Positions 42,142 through 53,243 are shown, counted from the stretch's first letter. The stretch: DNA of 64,000 nt from Acidimicrobiaceae bacterium (GCA_027306605.1 DAHUZK010000064.1:1-64000); one strand, 5' to 3'. Program-made: numbers and translations. Notes: a model not told the origin generated them from the letters alone.

Positions 42142-43353
42142 CTGAGCACCTATCGGATCGGGTTCGTGGGCGCGGGCCAACTGGCCCGGATGGCCGGCGA
42201 GGCCTCGAGCGCCCTCGGCCTCTCGATGGCCGTCCTGGCGGAACGGCCCGACGACGCCGCCTGCGCGATCGCGGCAGGCGTCGTGGTGGGCTCACCCTTC
42301 GACGCCGGCACCATGCGGGCATTCACCGATCTGTGCGAGGTCGTCACCTTCGACCACGAACAGGTCGACCTCGAGATCGTCGCCGCCCTCCAGGCCGAGG
42401 GCGGCGTGTTGCGGCCGGGGGCCGAGACGCTCGAGCTGGCGGTGGACAAGGCGCGCATGCGCGCCGTCCTCGACGCCGCCGGTGTGCCCGTGCCGGCCTA
42501 CCGGATCGTCGACCCCGGGCCCGACGCGCTCGATGCGGTCTCCGCCTTCGCCGGCGACCACGGGTGGCCCGTGATGCTCAAGGCGGCCCAGGGGGGCTAC
42601 GACGGCAAGGGTGTCTGGCCGGTGTCCAACCGGGCCGAGGCCTCCGCGGTGCTGGACCCGGTGGGAGGGCGTGTCGTCGTCGAGGAGCTCGTCCCGCTCG
42701 ACGCCGAGCTCGCCGTGATGGTGGCCCGGCGCCCCTCGGGCGCGTCGGTGGCCTGGCAGGCCGTCGAGACGGCGCAGGTCGGTGGGGTCTGCCGCGAAGT
42801 CCTCGTCCCGGGCCGCCTCGGCCACGACGTGGTGGAGGCGGCCTCGGCCCTGGGGCAGAAGGTGGCCGAGATCGCCGGCGCCGTGGGCGTGATGGCGATC
42901 GAGCTCTTCTGGACCAAGGGGCGCCTGCTCGTGAACGAGGTGGCCACGCGTCCGCACAACTCGGGCCACTGGACGATCGAGGGGGCGGTGACCTCCCAAT
43001 TCGAGAACCACGTCCGCGCCGTCCTCGACCTCCCCCTCGGCTCGACGGCGCCGAGCCACCCCTGCGTGGCGAGCGTCAACGTCTTCGGCGGCCCGGCGGG
43101 GGCCGACCCGGCCACCTTGCTCGGGCGCGGCTTGGCGGTCGAGGGGGCCCACGTCCACCTCTACGCCAAGCGGGCACGCCCCGACCGCAAGCTGGGCCAC
43201 GTCACCGTCTGCGGCGACGACGCCGCCACCGTTCGAATGAGCGCGTGGTCGGCCGCCCTCGCCCTCGGCACGCCGGTGCCCGACGGTCTGACCCTCCCGG
43301 CCGGGTTGGCGGCACGGTCCGGGCCGGCGGCACGGTCCGGCGTGGCACCATGA
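42142..43353 (+). CDS. purK: N5-carboxyaminoimidazole ribonucleotide synthase
   Basis: The ATP-grasp enzyme makes N5-CAIR from AIR, bicarbonate and ATP in purine synthesis. Visible motifs are [19 protein letters not shown] at the N-terminus, [12 protein letters not shown] (ATP loop), [20 protein letters not shown] and [19 protein letters not shown]. No ATG, GTG or TTG precedes the conserved first strand in frame; CTG at 42142 would give [12 protein letters not shown]. The first usual start, GTG 42166, would delete that strand. It has about 404 residues and is followed by purE with an ATGA overlap. Confidence 0.9.
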   Translation: MSTYRIGFVGAGQLARMAGEASSALGLSMAVLAERPDDAACAIAAGVVVGSPFDAGTMRAFTDLCEVVTFDHEQVDLEIVAALQAEGGVLRPGAETLELAVDKARMRAVLDAAGVPVPAYRIVDPGPDALDAVSAFAGDHGWPVMLKAAQGGYDGKGVWPVSNRAEASAVLDPVGGRVVVEELVPLDAELAVMVARRPSGASVAWQAVETAQVGGVCREVLVPGRLGHDVVEAASALGQKVAEIAGAVGVMAIELFWTKGRLLVNEVATRPHNSGHWTIEGAVTSQFENHVRAVLDLPLGSTAPSHPCVASVNVFGGPAGADPATLLGRGLAVEGAHVHLYAKRARPDRKLGHVTVCGDDAATVRMSAWSAALALGTPVPDGLTLPAGLAARSGPAARSGVAP

Positions 43354-43880
43354 GCGCCTCCCCGGGGCCGGCCGTGACGTCGCCGGCCGTGGCCGTGCTC
43401 ATGGGCAGCTCCTCGGACCTGCCGGTGATGCAGGGGGCTGTCGAGGTGCTCGAACGCTTCGGCCTCCCCCACGAGGTGCGGGTGGTGTCCGCCCACCGCA
43501 CGCCCCACGAGATGCTGGCCTTCGGGCAGGAGGCGGCCGGACGCGGCCTGCGCGTGCTGATCGCCGGCGCCGGCGGCGCGGCGCACCTCCCCGGGATGCT
43601 GGCCTCGGTGACGCCGTTGCCGGTCATCGGCGTCCCCGTGGCGTTGTCCCAGCTCGACGGCCTCGACAGCCTGCTCTCCATCGTGCAGATGCCCAGAGGG
43701 GTCCCCGTGGCCACCGTGGCGGTGAACGGGGCCCGCAACGCCGGGCTCCTCGCCGTCCGGATCCTTGCCGTCGGCGACGCCGACCTGACTGCCAAGATGG
43801 AGTCGTTCCAGACCGAGATCGCGTCCGACGCCCGGAGCCAGGACGCGGACGTGTCCGCCACAGTGAGGGGCGATGGCTGA
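43350..43880 (+). CDS. purE: N5-CAIR mutase
   Basis: The 176-residue protein shows class I PurE motifs: [49 protein letters not shown] and [20 protein letters not shown]. It converts N5-CAIR to CAIR, the step after PurK. Start ATG overlaps the purK stop, and its own stop overlaps the next gene by eight bases. Confidence 0.95.
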   Translation: MSASPGPAVTSPAVAVLMGSSSDLPVMQGAVEVLERFGLPHEVRVVSAHRTPHEMLAFGQEAAGRGLRVLIAGAGGAAHLPGMLASVTPLPVIGVPVALSQLDGLDSLLSIVQMPRGVPVATVAVNGARNAGLLAVRILAVGDADLTAKMESFQTEIASDARSQDADVSATVRGDG

Positions 43881-44718
43881 GCCGACGTTGGCCCAACGCC
43901 TCGGCTATCCCGCCGAGGCCAAGCTCGTGATCATCAACGCCGACGACCTCGGCTCCTGCCACTCCGCCAACGTCGGCGTGTTCGAGTGCCTCGGCACCGG
44001 CACGGTGACCAGCGCGACCTTGATGGTGCCGTGCCCATGGGCCAGGGAGGCGAGCAGCCGCTACCGCGGCGAGGACGTCGGCGTGCACCTGACCTTGAAC
44101 GCGGAGTACGAGCTGTACCGCTGGGGCCCCATCACCCATGCCCCCTCCCTGCTCGGGGGGGACGGCGGGTTCCCGCGCACGGTGGAGGACGTCTGGGACC
44201 ACGCCGACGTCGACGAAGTGCGACGCGAGTGCCGGGCCCAGATCGAGCGGGCCATCCTGTGGGGCTTCGACGTGAGCCACCTCGACGCCCACATGGGGAC
44301 GCTCCAGCTGCGGCCCGAGTTCTTCGACGTGTACCTCGACCTCGCGCTCGATTTCGGGCTGCCCTTGCGCATGGTCGGTGCGTCGGTGGAGCGCTATCTC
44401 GGCTTCCCGGCCCGTTCGCTGGCGGCAGAGGCGGGTGCCGTCTTCACCGACCACTTCTGCCTGGTCCCCGGCGTCGGCTCCCGACCGATCTTCGAAAAGC
44501 ACCTGGCCGCGCTGCGGCCCGGAGTGACCGAGTTGCACCTGCACCCGGCCATCGACAGCGCCGAGCTGCGATCGTTGGCCACCGACGACTGGGAGGCGCG
44601 GGTCGACGACTACCGGATCATCTGCGACGAGGACTGGGTCCGCGGCATGGTCGACCGCGCCGGGGCGACCCTGATCGGGTTCCGACCCCTGCGCGAGCTG
44701 GCACGGGCCGGCGCGTGA
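43873..44718 (+). CDS. ChbG/YdjC-family carbohydrate deacetylase
   Basis: The 281-residue protein has the YdjC motifs: [20 protein letters not shown] (metal-binding Asp-Asp), [31 protein letters not shown] and [15 protein letters not shown]. Members deacetylate N-acetylglucosamine-containing sugars. It overlaps purE by eight bases, so it is co-expressed, although no functional link with purine synthesis is known. Confidence 0.9.
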   Translation: MAEPTLAQRLGYPAEAKLVIINADDLGSCHSANVGVFECLGTGTVTSATLMVPCPWAREASSRYRGEDVGVHLTLNAEYELYRWGPITHAPSLLGGDGGFPRTVEDVWDHADVDEVRRECRAQIERAILWGFDVSHLDAHMGTLQLRPEFFDVYLDLALDFGLPLRMVGASVERYLGFPARSLAAEAGAVFTDHFCLVPGVGSRPIFEKHLAALRPGVTELHLHPAIDSAELRSLATDDWEARVDDYRIICDEDWVRGMVDRAGATLIGFRPLRELARAGA

Positions 44719-44728
44719 CGGCGGGACG

Positions 44729-45433
44729 ATGACCCCGGCAGGTCCGACGACGATCAGCGACGTCACGATCCTGCCCAAGAACCGTCACCAGCGTCGCGGC
44801 GACACCTTCGACATCACCTTGTCCCCCGACGGCATCGAGATCATTCGTCCGGGTCGTCGGCAGCAGCATCTGAGCTGGGACCGCATCTCGCGTTGGGAGA
44901 TCGCGGAGCACGTCGGCTACGTCGTGCTCACGCTGCGTGGCGACGGCGCCGTCACCCCCCTGGTGGTCAAGGGCTGGACGCTCGACGACCTCGAAATCGT
45001 CATGCGCGACGTCACGTCGGGCGTCGCCGGCTCCATCCCCGTCCGCGACATGCCGCCGTCATCCTCCGGGCTGGTGACGGCCGGGCCCGCGGCCGAGGTG
45101 GCCGAGGTGGCCGAGGTGGCCGCGGCCGAGGTGGCCCTGGCCGAGGTGGCCGTGGCCGAGGTGGCCGCGGTCGAGGTGGCCGTGGCCGAGGAGGCCGTGG
45201 TCAACTCTGACATGCCCATTGCGGCTCCGCCGGTGGACCCACCCGCCCGTTCCCGGCGCCCGGAGTCACGGGTGGCCCGCCGCCGGCGCCTGCAGCAGAA
45301 ACGGCGCAGGGCGCGCTTCGGCTGGAAGGCGGCCGTCACCGTGATCCTGCTCTGCGCCCTGGCCGCCGCGGTGGCGATCGTGCTCCTGCAGAGCGCCGGG
45401 GCGATCAGCTGGGGCTTCCTCGGCCCGAGCTGA
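44729..45433 (+). CDS. Hypothetical membrane protein with EVA tandem repeats
   Basis: The first 100 of 234 residues look like a small PH-like beta domain (ITLSPDGIEIIRPGRRQQHL, VGYVVLTLRGDGAVTPLVVK). Residues about 123-158 are a run of EVA repeats (AEVAEVAEVAAAEVALAEVA) encoded by a near-tandem gaggtggcc unit. A strongly basic segment (RVARRRRLQQKRRRARF) then leads into one C-terminal membrane helix (about 203-225). No function is recognised; the tail-anchored layout suggests a membrane-bound cytoplasmic protein. It ends in a 14-base tandem repeat. Confidence 0.65.
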   Translation: MTPAGPTTISDVTILPKNRHQRRGDTFDITLSPDGIEIIRPGRRQQHLSWDRISRWEIAEHVGYVVLTLRGDGAVTPLVVKGWTLDDLEIVMRDVTSGVAGSIPVRDMPPSSSGLVTAGPAAEVAEVAEVAAAEVALAEVAVAEVAAVEVAVAEEAVVNSDMPIAAPPVDPPARSRRPESRVARRRRLQQKRRRARFGWKAAVTVILLCALAAAVAIVLLQSAGAISWGFLGPS

Positions 45434-45499
45434 CCTGCGGGTGCTGACCTGCGGGTGCTGACCTGCGGGTGCTGACCTGCGGGTGCTGACCCGCGGGTC
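45430..45499. repeat. 14-bp tandem repeat, about five copies
   Basis: The unit ctgacctgcgggtg occurs four times exactly from 45430 to 45485, and a fifth, changed copy follows to 45499. The stop codon of the EVA protein is inside the first copy. The array separates two convergent genes. Confidence 0.9.
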
Positions 45500-45501
45500 G
45501 C

Positions 45502-46362
45502 TCAGCCCCGCAGTCCCGCGAACAGGTCGTCCTCGGTGACGTCGAGGGGACCCAGTCGGCTCCGGGCCAGCCGGAACTCGTCGACGGGATGGATGTCGCG
45601 CATCACCTCGGGCGGCAGCCCGAACCAGAACGGCGAGTTCGGGTCGACCTGGGTGGCGTGCGCCCGCAGGGCATCGGCCCGCACCTGGGTGAAGCCCGTG
45701 ATGTCGACGGTGGTCGTGAACGGTTCGATCCTGGTCATGCGCTGCAACCACTTGTCGTCGAACGGCGACTCGAGGCCGAGCTCGAGGAACTTCTGGTGGA
45801 TCTGGCGGAAGCGCTCGCCCGACCACACCGAGTAGTAGAGCTTCGAGGGCGCGAAGGCAGGGCCCGCCTCCGGGAACCGGTCCGGGTCACCGGCGGAGTC
45901 GAAGGCCAGGATGGAGATCTCGTGCACCCGCAGGTGGTCGGGATGGGGGTACTGGCTCTGGTCGTCGGGGTAGGTGATGACGACCTGGGGCTTCTCGCGG
46001 CGGATCGCCTCGACCAGCCGGCCGACCGCCTCGTCGAGAGGGGCCCGGGCGAACGAGGCCGGATTCGAGTTGGACTCCGAGTCCGGCATGCCCGAGTCCC
46101 GGTAGCCCAGGAGCACCGTGTCGTCGTAGCCGATGATCTCGGTGGAGGCCTTGAGCTCGGCCATCCGCACCCGTGCGAGGTCCTCCCGCACCTCGGGTGT
46201 GTCCATGGCCGGGTTCAAGATGTCCCCCTCCTCGCCGCCGGTGCAGCAGACCAGGACGGTCCGGACGCCCTCGGCATGGTAGCGGGCCACGGTCGAGGCA
46301 CCCTTGGAGGCCTCGTCGTCAGGGTGTGCGTGGACGCTGAGCAGGCAAAGGCGTTCGGGCAC
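45502..46362 (-). CDS. mca: Mycothiol S-conjugate amidase
   Basis: The 286-residue protein has the zinc-binding motif AHPDDEASKG near its start, LLGYRDSGMPDSESNSNPAS, and ITYPDDQSQYPHPDHLRVHE, as in Mca/MshB-type LmbE proteins. Length and the YPDDQ.QYPHPDH block favour Mca, which cleaves mycothiol conjugates to a mercapturate for export, over MshB. It marks a mycothiol-using actinobacterium. Confidence 0.93.
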   Translation of the reverse strand: MPERLCLLSVHAHPDDEASKGASTVARYHAEGVRTVLVCCTGGEEGDILNPAMDTPEVREDLARVRMAELKASTEIIGYDDTVLLGYRDSGMPDSESNSNPASFARAPLDEAVGRLVEAIRREKPQVVITYPDDQSQYPHPDHLRVHEISILAFDSAGDPDRFPEAGPAFAPSKLYYSVWSGERFRQIHQKFLELGLESPFDDKWLQRMTRIEPFTTTVDITGFTQVRADALRAHATQVDPNSPFWFGLPPEVMRDIHPVDEFRLARSRLGPLDVTEDDLFAGLRG

Positions 46363-46436
46363 GGATCGACCTTAGCGGCGGCGGACGGAACCGCCCGGTG
46401 CCCTCCTCCCCGCCGCGGGGCTTATGCTCGTTATCC

Positions 46437-47252
46437 ATGGCAGGAACGTTCAGTCGGATCCGGGACATCTTCCGGTCCAAGGCGAACAAGGCCCTGGACA
46501 AGATGGAGGACCCGCGCGACACCCTGGACCTCTCCTACGAGAAGCAGGTGGAGCAGCTGACCAAGGTCCGGCGGGGCGTGGCCGACGTGGCGACGGCCCG
46601 GAAGCGGATCGAGCTGCAGGCCCAGGGCCTGCAGAAGCAGGCCGACAAGCTCCAGGGACAGGCCAAGGCGGCGCTCCAGCAGGGCAACGAGGACCTGGCC
46701 CGCGAAGCCCTCTCGCGCCGGGCCGCGCTGGGCGAGCAGTTGGCCGAGCTCAAGACGCAACACGACCAGATCAGCGACCAGGAGCAGAAGCTGGTCGCGA
46801 CGTCCCAGGAGCTCCAGTCGCGCGTCGAGCGCTTCCGCACGCAGAAGGAGACCCTCAAGGCCTCCTACACCGCGGCCGAAGCACAGACCAAGGTCGGCGA
46901 AGCCGTGTCGGGCATCTCCGATTCGACCCGCAGCGCGGGTGCGACCATGCAGCGGGCCCAGGACAAGATCGCCTCGATGCAGGCCCGTGCCGGCGCCATC
47001 GACGAGCTCCTGGCCTCGGGCGCGCTGGACGACCTGACGCAGCCCGTCGACGACATCCAGAAGGAGCTCGACAAGGTGTCGTCGACCAGCCAGGTCGACA
47101 ACGAGTTGGCGGCACTGAAGGCGGAGATCGGTCCCGGATCGGACGGCGCTGCCGGCATCGGCGCCGGCAGCGGTGCCGGTGCCGACGGGACGTCGGCCCT
47201 GCCCGCAGCCGAGCAGGCGGAAACAGGGGGGACAGGAGGAGAGGGCGCCTGA
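46437..47252 (+). CDS. pspA: PspA/IM30-family phage-shock/membrane-stress protein
   Basis: The 271-residue protein begins AGTFSRIRDIFRSKANKALD, an amphipathic N-terminus, and is coiled-coil to about residue 215 (YEKQVEQLTKVRRGVADVAT). PspA proteins bind stressed membrane and preserve proton-motive force. The Gly/Ala-rich tail after residue 230 is extra. It is the first gene of pspA-htpX-pspAB; the stop and next start share a base (TGATG). Confidence 0.92.
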   Translation: MAGTFSRIRDIFRSKANKALDKMEDPRDTLDLSYEKQVEQLTKVRRGVADVATARKRIELQAQGLQKQADKLQGQAKAALQQGNEDLAREALSRRAALGEQLAELKTQHDQISDQEQKLVATSQELQSRVERFRTQKETLKASYTAAEAQTKVGEAVSGISDSTRSAGATMQRAQDKIASMQARAGAIDELLASGALDDLTQPVDDIQKELDKVSSTSQVDNELAALKAEIGPGSDGAAGIGAGSGAGADGTSALPAAEQAETGGTGGEGA

Positions 47253-48214
47253 TGGCAATCTCACACAACATCAAGCCGGACCGCGGACTGACCTACCGGA
47301 TGCTCATGACGGGGTTCTTCCTCGTCGTGCTCTACGGCGCGGTCATCGGGGTCCTGATCGCGGTCGGGTTGTCCTTCGCCTTCGTCCTCGTCATCGCCGC
47401 CGCACTGCTCTTCGGCCAGTACTGGTTCAGCGACAAGATCGCCATGTACGCCATGCACGCCCACGAGGTGACCCCCGAACAGGCGCCACAGCTGCACGGC
47501 GTCGTCGACCGGCTCTGCGCCCTGGCCGACATGCCCAAACCGCGGGTCGCCATCGCCGAGACCGACATCCCCAACGCCTTCGCCACGGGGCGCAGCCCCA
47601 AGGCGGCCGTGGTGTGCTGCACGACCGGGCTGCTGCGCCGGCTCGAAGAGCCCGAGGTCGAAGCAGTGCTCTCGCACGAGCTGTCGCACGTCGCCCACCG
47701 CGACGTGGCGGTGATGACCATCGCCAGCGGACTGGGCATGATCGCCGGGCTGCTGACGCGGGTGATGTTCTACTCGGAGCTGTTCGGCGGCGGCGGAGGC
47801 GGCAACAACAATTCCCAGAGCCAGGCGGCCCTCGTCGAGATGGTCGTCATGCTCGTGTCCGTCGTCGTCTACTTCATCAGCTTCCTCTTGACCATGGCGC
47901 TGTCCCGCTACCGCGAGCTGGCGGCCGACCGGTCGGGGGCGATCCTCATCGGCCGCCCCTCCCTGCTGGCCTCGGCCCTGGTCAAGATCACCGGTGAGAT
48001 GGGCCGGATCCCGACGAAGGACCTGCGGGCAGCCGAGCCGTTCAACGCCTTCTTCTTCACGCCGGCCGTGGCCAACGGTGCCACCCAGGGCGCCGGCGGC
48101 GGGTTCAGCTTCGGGCAGCTGTTCCGCACCCACCCCACGCTCGAGAAGCGGCTGGCCCAACTCGACGCGCTGGAGCGGCAGCTCGGGCAGGCCGGCCCGA
48201 CCGGAACCGACTGA
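47252..48214 (+). CDS. htpX: Zinc metalloprotease HtpX
   Basis: The 320-residue membrane protease has the motif EAVLSHELSHVAHRDVAVMT with HELSH as zinc-binding HExxH, and a downstream glutamate in YRELAADRSGA as third ligand. Hydrophobic helices lie at about 18-55 and around the middle. It degrades misfolded membrane proteins. Its position between PspA and PspAB fits a membrane-quality operon. Confidence 0.94.
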   Translation: MAISHNIKPDRGLTYRMLMTGFFLVVLYGAVIGVLIAVGLSFAFVLVIAAALLFGQYWFSDKIAMYAMHAHEVTPEQAPQLHGVVDRLCALADMPKPRVAIAETDIPNAFATGRSPKAAVVCCTTGLLRRLEEPEVEAVLSHELSHVAHRDVAVMTIASGLGMIAGLLTRVMFYSELFGGGGGGNNNSQSQAALVEMVVMLVSVVVYFISFLLTMALSRYRELAADRSGAILIGRPSLLASALVKITGEMGRIPTKDLRAAEPFNAFFFTPAVANGATQGAGGGFSFGQLFRTHPTLEKRLAQLDALERQLGQAGPTGTD

Positions 48215-48247
48215 GCCGCATCGATCCGCCGGATACCCTCGGCACCT

Positions 48248-48820
48248 GTGGGCCTCCTCGACACGATCCTCGGCCGCTCCAAGCCGGTCCGCGCCAACCT
48301 CGACGCGCTGTTCTCGCTCCCCACCGCCGCGCTGACCCTGCAGAGCGCCGGCGGCCTCGTCAGCTCCGGCCACGCCGGTGTGTGCTGGAAGCCGCCGCCC
48401 GGTCAGGGCTCGGCCGACGCCCAGAAGGAGATCGGCGAGCTCGTCGGCGACGGCTTCAGCCAGACCCACGACTCCTTCGACTACGGGTGGCTGTTGCTCG
48501 ACGACCCCGATCTCGAGGAGCTGGTGACCAAGATCCACATGGCCAACTCCACGTTGCAGGACAACGGCTGGGGGCCCCAGCTGCTCGCCTCGGTCTTCGG
48601 ATTCGTACCGGGCCCCGACGCCGGCGGCGACGCCCGGGCATTCCGCCTCGTCTACCTCTACAAGCGCGGCACCTTCTACCCCTTCGCCCCGGTCGACCCG
48701 AAGCAGGAACGCCGCGACACGGAGCTGGAGCTGCGGATCCGCACCATGGTCGGGTCGGACCTGCCGATCGAGGCCGACCTCTCTCGGTGGTTCCCCATGT
48801 GGGACATGCCCGTCTCGTGA
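48248..48820 (+). CDS. pspAB: PspA-associated protein PspAB
   Basis: The 190-residue protein begins MGLLDTILGRSKPVRANLDA and continues FSLPTAALTLQSAGGLVSSG, the pattern of PspAB proteins that accompany PspA and HtpX in Actinobacteria. The C-terminus LRIRTMVGSDLPIEADLSRW is also conserved. Its molecular role is not established; it is thought to work with PspA. It lies 33 bases after htpX. Confidence 0.88.
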   Translation: MGLLDTILGRSKPVRANLDALFSLPTAALTLQSAGGLVSSGHAGVCWKPPPGQGSADAQKEIGELVGDGFSQTHDSFDYGWLLLDDPDLEELVTKIHMANSTLQDNGWGPQLLASVFGFVPGPDAGGDARAFRLVYLYKRGTFYPFAPVDPKQERRDTELELRIRTMVGSDLPIEADLSRWFPMWDMPVS

Positions 48821-48833
48821 CGGGAGCACGCCG

Positions 48834-49583
48834 GTGACGGATGCGCTCGACCGGCTGATCGCGCTCGACGGTGCCGTCAACTTCCGCGACCTCGGCGGTT
48901 ATGCGGCGGCCGGCGGGATGCGCACGCGCTGGCGACGGCTCTTCCGCGCCGACGGCCTCGGCGAGCTCACCGGCGACGACCTGGGGGTGCTGCGCTCGCT
49001 GGGCATCCGCACGGTCATCGACCTGCGCTCGGAGTCCGAGCTCGAGCGGGGCCGCTTCGACGTCGATGCCCACCCGGTGGCCTTCCACCACTTCCCCTTC
49101 ATCGAGGAGCTGCCCGACGCCCAGGAGTTCGACCGGCGCCCCGGGCTCCTCGGTTCCCAGTACCAGGAGATCGTCACCGACGCCGGCGCGCAGATCAGGG
49201 CCACCCTCGGCGTCCTCGCCGCGCCCGACGCCCTCCCCGCCGTCTTCCACTGCACCGCCGGCAAGGACCGCACCGGGGTGCTCTCGGCCATCGTGCTCTC
49301 CCTCCTCGGCGTGGACGAGGAGATGGTCGTGGCCGACTACGCGCTGAGCGGCGAGGCGATGCTCCGGTTGCGGGCCAAGCTGATCGTGAAGTACCCCGAG
49401 GGCCGGGAGACGATCGAGAACATCGACGAGGTCTTCTCGGCCGAGCCGGCTCAGATGGAGGCGTTGCTCGACCACGTCCGCCGGCGCTACGGCTCGGTCC
49501 AGGCGTATGTGAGCGGTCTGGGCGTCGGGCCCGAGGTCGTCGAGTCGCTGCGAACCTCGCTGCTGGAACCGCTCAGCGGGTAG
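48834..49583 (+). CDS. Tyrosine-protein phosphatase (Y_phosphatase3/SidD-like)
   Basis: The 249-residue protein has the P-loop HCTAGKDRTGVLS with catalytic Cys, and the conserved start NFRDLGGYAAAGGMRTRWRR then LFRADGL. It matches Y_phosphatase3, acting on phosphotyrosine or phosphoinositides. GTG 48834 is 13 bases after pspAB, so it may belong to the same transcript. Confidence 0.92.
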   Translation: MTDALDRLIALDGAVNFRDLGGYAAAGGMRTRWRRLFRADGLGELTGDDLGVLRSLGIRTVIDLRSESELERGRFDVDAHPVAFHHFPFIEELPDAQEFDRRPGLLGSQYQEIVTDAGAQIRATLGVLAAPDALPAVFHCTAGKDRTGVLSAIVLSLLGVDEEMVVADYALSGEAMLRLRAKLIVKYPEGRETIENIDEVFSAEPAQMEALLDHVRRRYGSVQAYVSGLGVGPEVVESLRTSLLEPLSG

Positions 49584-49604
49584 CTGCGCCCGGCTCGGAT
49601 CGCC

Positions 49605-49628
49605 GAGGTCAGACGGACGGCTGACCTC
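49605..49628. terminator. Hairpin between convergent genes
   Basis: GAGGTCAG (49605-49612) pairs perfectly with CTGACCTC (49621-49628) over an eight-base loop, between the phosphatase end and the pterin dehydratase end. It may end transcription from both sides. Confidence 0.5.
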
Positions 49629-49633
49629 TGACC

Positions 49634-49959
49634 TCAGGCTTCGCCGTCGGTGCCGTCCTCCTCGTCCTTGACGTCGGGGCGCAACCGGTCGATCACACCG
49701 GCCAGCGCCAGGTCGAGCAGGGTGATCCCTCCCGAGTCGTGCGTCGTGAGCGCGAGGTGCACGCTGTTCCAGCGGATGTCGATGTCAGGGTGGTGGTTGG
49801 CCGCCTCGGCGGCTGCACCGACGACGTTGACGAACCGGAGCGCGGCCGCGAAGTCGTGCAGCTTGACGGTCGTCACGAGGACGTCACCGTCCCGACGCCA
49901 CTGGAGGTTCTGCTCGTCCAGCGCTGCGTCGACCTCCGACTCCGACAACACCGGCTCGC

Positions 49960-49963
<4 letters not shown>
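49634..49963 (-). CDS. 4a-hydroxytetrahydrobiopterin dehydratase (PCD)-like
   Basis: The 109-residue protein has the PCD active-site segment [20 protein letters not shown] with the two His residues, then [14 protein letters not shown]. It dehydrates 4a-hydroxypterins or acts as a related small enzyme. It follows fumC with a GTGA overlap. Confidence 0.9.
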
Positions 49964-51360
<1,397 letters not shown>

Positions 51361-51422
51361 GACGTCAGCTTAGGACGGGTGGCGAGGGGCTCCCTTCGGA
51401 TGCGGCCCTGCTTCGTGGACGC

Positions 51423-53135
51423 TCATCGGAAGGCGAGCTCGACCCTGGTCCCATGTCGGGGGGACGAGTCCACCCTGAAGTCGGCGCCGACGGCCGCGGC
51501 GCGCTCTTCCATGCTGAGCAGGCCCAAGCCCTCCCAGCGTGACCGCGTCTCGACGTCGAAGCCGCACCCGTCGTCCTCGATGACGAGCCGCAGCCCGTCG
51601 CCGCGCTCGAGACGGACCCGCACCATGTTCGTGCCACTGTGGATCGCCACGTTCGTGAGCGCTTCTCGCACGATACGGAGCACGTTCTCCGTGACCTCAC
51701 CGGGCATGTCGACATCCTCGGCCAGATCGAGTTCGACCGCGATGCCCAGGCGCGGGCCGAGGTCTTGCGCGATCCGGGCGATCGCACGATCGAGCGACTG
51801 CGTCTCGGGAACCGACAACACGGTCATGGCCCGGCGTGCCTCGTCGAGAGCCCGGTCGGCGGCACCGGATATCTCGTCCACGTCGACGGTCGGCGGACCA
51901 TCGCTCGTCCAGCCCCGGGTCTTGCTGGCGATGAAGGCGAGCTCGTGCGCCAGACCGTCGTGCAGCTCGCGGGCGATGCGCCGGCGCTCCTCGGTGGTCG
52001 CCTGCTGCTCGAGCTTCTCGTGCGCAGCCCAGTTGGCAAGAGCGAGTTCGAGGAGGTGCCCGAGGGCGACGGCGCGTTCGATGCACTCGTGGGGCACCGG
52101 GCCGGCCACGCTGGCCAGCACCAGCACGCCGTGAGGGGTGCCGTCCGGGCAGACCGGCACCCAGGCCCCATGGGTCACGCCGGTCGACTCGAGGACCTCC
52201 CGCACGGCCGGCCCGGCCAGGTCGGGCTCGAGCGGGCCTTCCACGGGCTGCTTCATCCGTATGGCGTCTCGGATCCAGGGATGCTCTTCGAGCCGCCAGC
52301 TGTCCTTCACCCGCTTCCCGGTTCGGCGGAGCTCGGCGTCCATCACGAGCATCTCGCCATCGACGCGGAGATAAGTCGCCCGCAGGTGCTCATCCCCGCC
52401 CGGCAGCGCCATGCGGGCCACCAGGTCGGTGCCCAGCGCCGTGATGGCCGGCGGGTCCGACAGGAGCGTGAGCTGGCGTGCCGCGGCGTTGACGTCTCGC
52501 TCCTGGCGCAGCAACTGGGCCGTGCGGGCGTTGGAGAACTCGAGTTGCCTCCGCAGCGCGTGGATCCCGATCGAGAGCATGGCCGCGATGCCGGCGGTGA
52601 GGAGCAGGCGACGGGACGTGAGTGTGCCCGGGTCGGCCTCGGAGCAGAGCGAGACGACGAGGATCGATGCGAGCACGAACCCGACGACGAGGCCCGTCTC
52701 GCGTGGACTGCCGTAGAGCGCGATTCCCACCACGGGCACCAGGAGCAGCAAACCCAAGCCGCTGCTCGCGCCACCGGTTGCCAACATCAGGAAGCTCACC
52801 GACACGACGTAGATGCCGGCACGCAACAACCAGCCGTGCGGCGTGTCGCCCTTGGTCCAGAGCAAGAGGCCCCCCACCCCGAGGAGGAGGATCGTGCTGA
52901 CCATGAACGCCGCCATGTTGGTCGGGCCCGGGGGCCACAACGCACTCAACTGTCCGATCAACACGACCAGCGTGAAGGGAGCGCGGCGGAGGACGATCTC
53001 CCGGCGGGTCGGGCCCGGTTCGGCGGGCATCCCCGCCTTGTCCGCCCCGGTCATCCCGATGACCCCGGTGATCCCGGTGGTCCCGCTCAGCCCCGTGATG
53101 GCGGAGGTCACGGTGAGAGGCTCGGACTCGGGCAC
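51423..53135 (-). CDS. Sensor histidine kinase (NarL-type, HisKA_3), orphan
   Basis: The 570-residue protein has several membrane helices (about 50-195), a GAF-like middle domain (about 230-390), the H-box RRRIARELHDGLAHEL with the phospho-His, and a HATPase with NVLRIVREALTNVAIHSG and DDGCGFDVETRSRWEGLGLL. It would phosphorylate a LuxR/NarL-type regulator, but no response regulator gene is adjacent. The first 35 residues are Gly/Thr-rich (TTGITGVIGMTG) from a repetitive DNA stretch, so the start may be further in. Confidence 0.9.
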   Translation of the reverse strand: MPESEPLTVTSAITGLSGTTGITGVIGMTGADKAGMPAEPGPTRREIVLRRAPFTLVVLIGQLSALWPPGPTNMAAFMVSTILLLGVGGLLLWTKGDTPHGWLLRAGIYVVSVSFLMLATGGASSGLGLLLLVPVVGIALYGSPRETGLVVGFVLASILVVSLCSEADPGTLTSRRLLLTAGIAAMLSIGIHALRRQLEFSNARTAQLLRQERDVNAAARQLTLLSDPPAITALGTDLVARMALPGGDEHLRATYLRVDGEMLVMDAELRRTGKRVKDSWRLEEHPWIRDAIRMKQPVEGPLEPDLAGPAVREVLESTGVTHGAWVPVCPDGTPHGVLVLASVAGPVPHECIERAVALGHLLELALANWAAHEKLEQQATTEERRRIARELHDGLAHELAFIASKTRGWTSDGPPTVDVDEISGAADRALDEARRAMTVLSVPETQSLDRAIARIAQDLGPRLGIAVELDLAEDVDMPGEVTENVLRIVREALTNVAIHSGTNMVRVRLERGDGLRLVIEDDGCGFDVETRSRWEGLGLLSMEERAAAVGADFRVDSSPRHGTRVELAFR

Positions 53136-53243
53136 ATCTGGGTATCGGCTCGAGCGCCGGAGGGCCTGAGCACTCCCGGGATCGTGCCTGGCACCGGGGG
53201 TGCGGCGCCCCGATGCGTCAGGGCATCTGCGGGTGGGTAGGAC

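Noticed and set aside
45430-45499. Possible CRISPR array
   Set aside because: The 14-base units are directly adjacent with no spacers and no cas genes are present.
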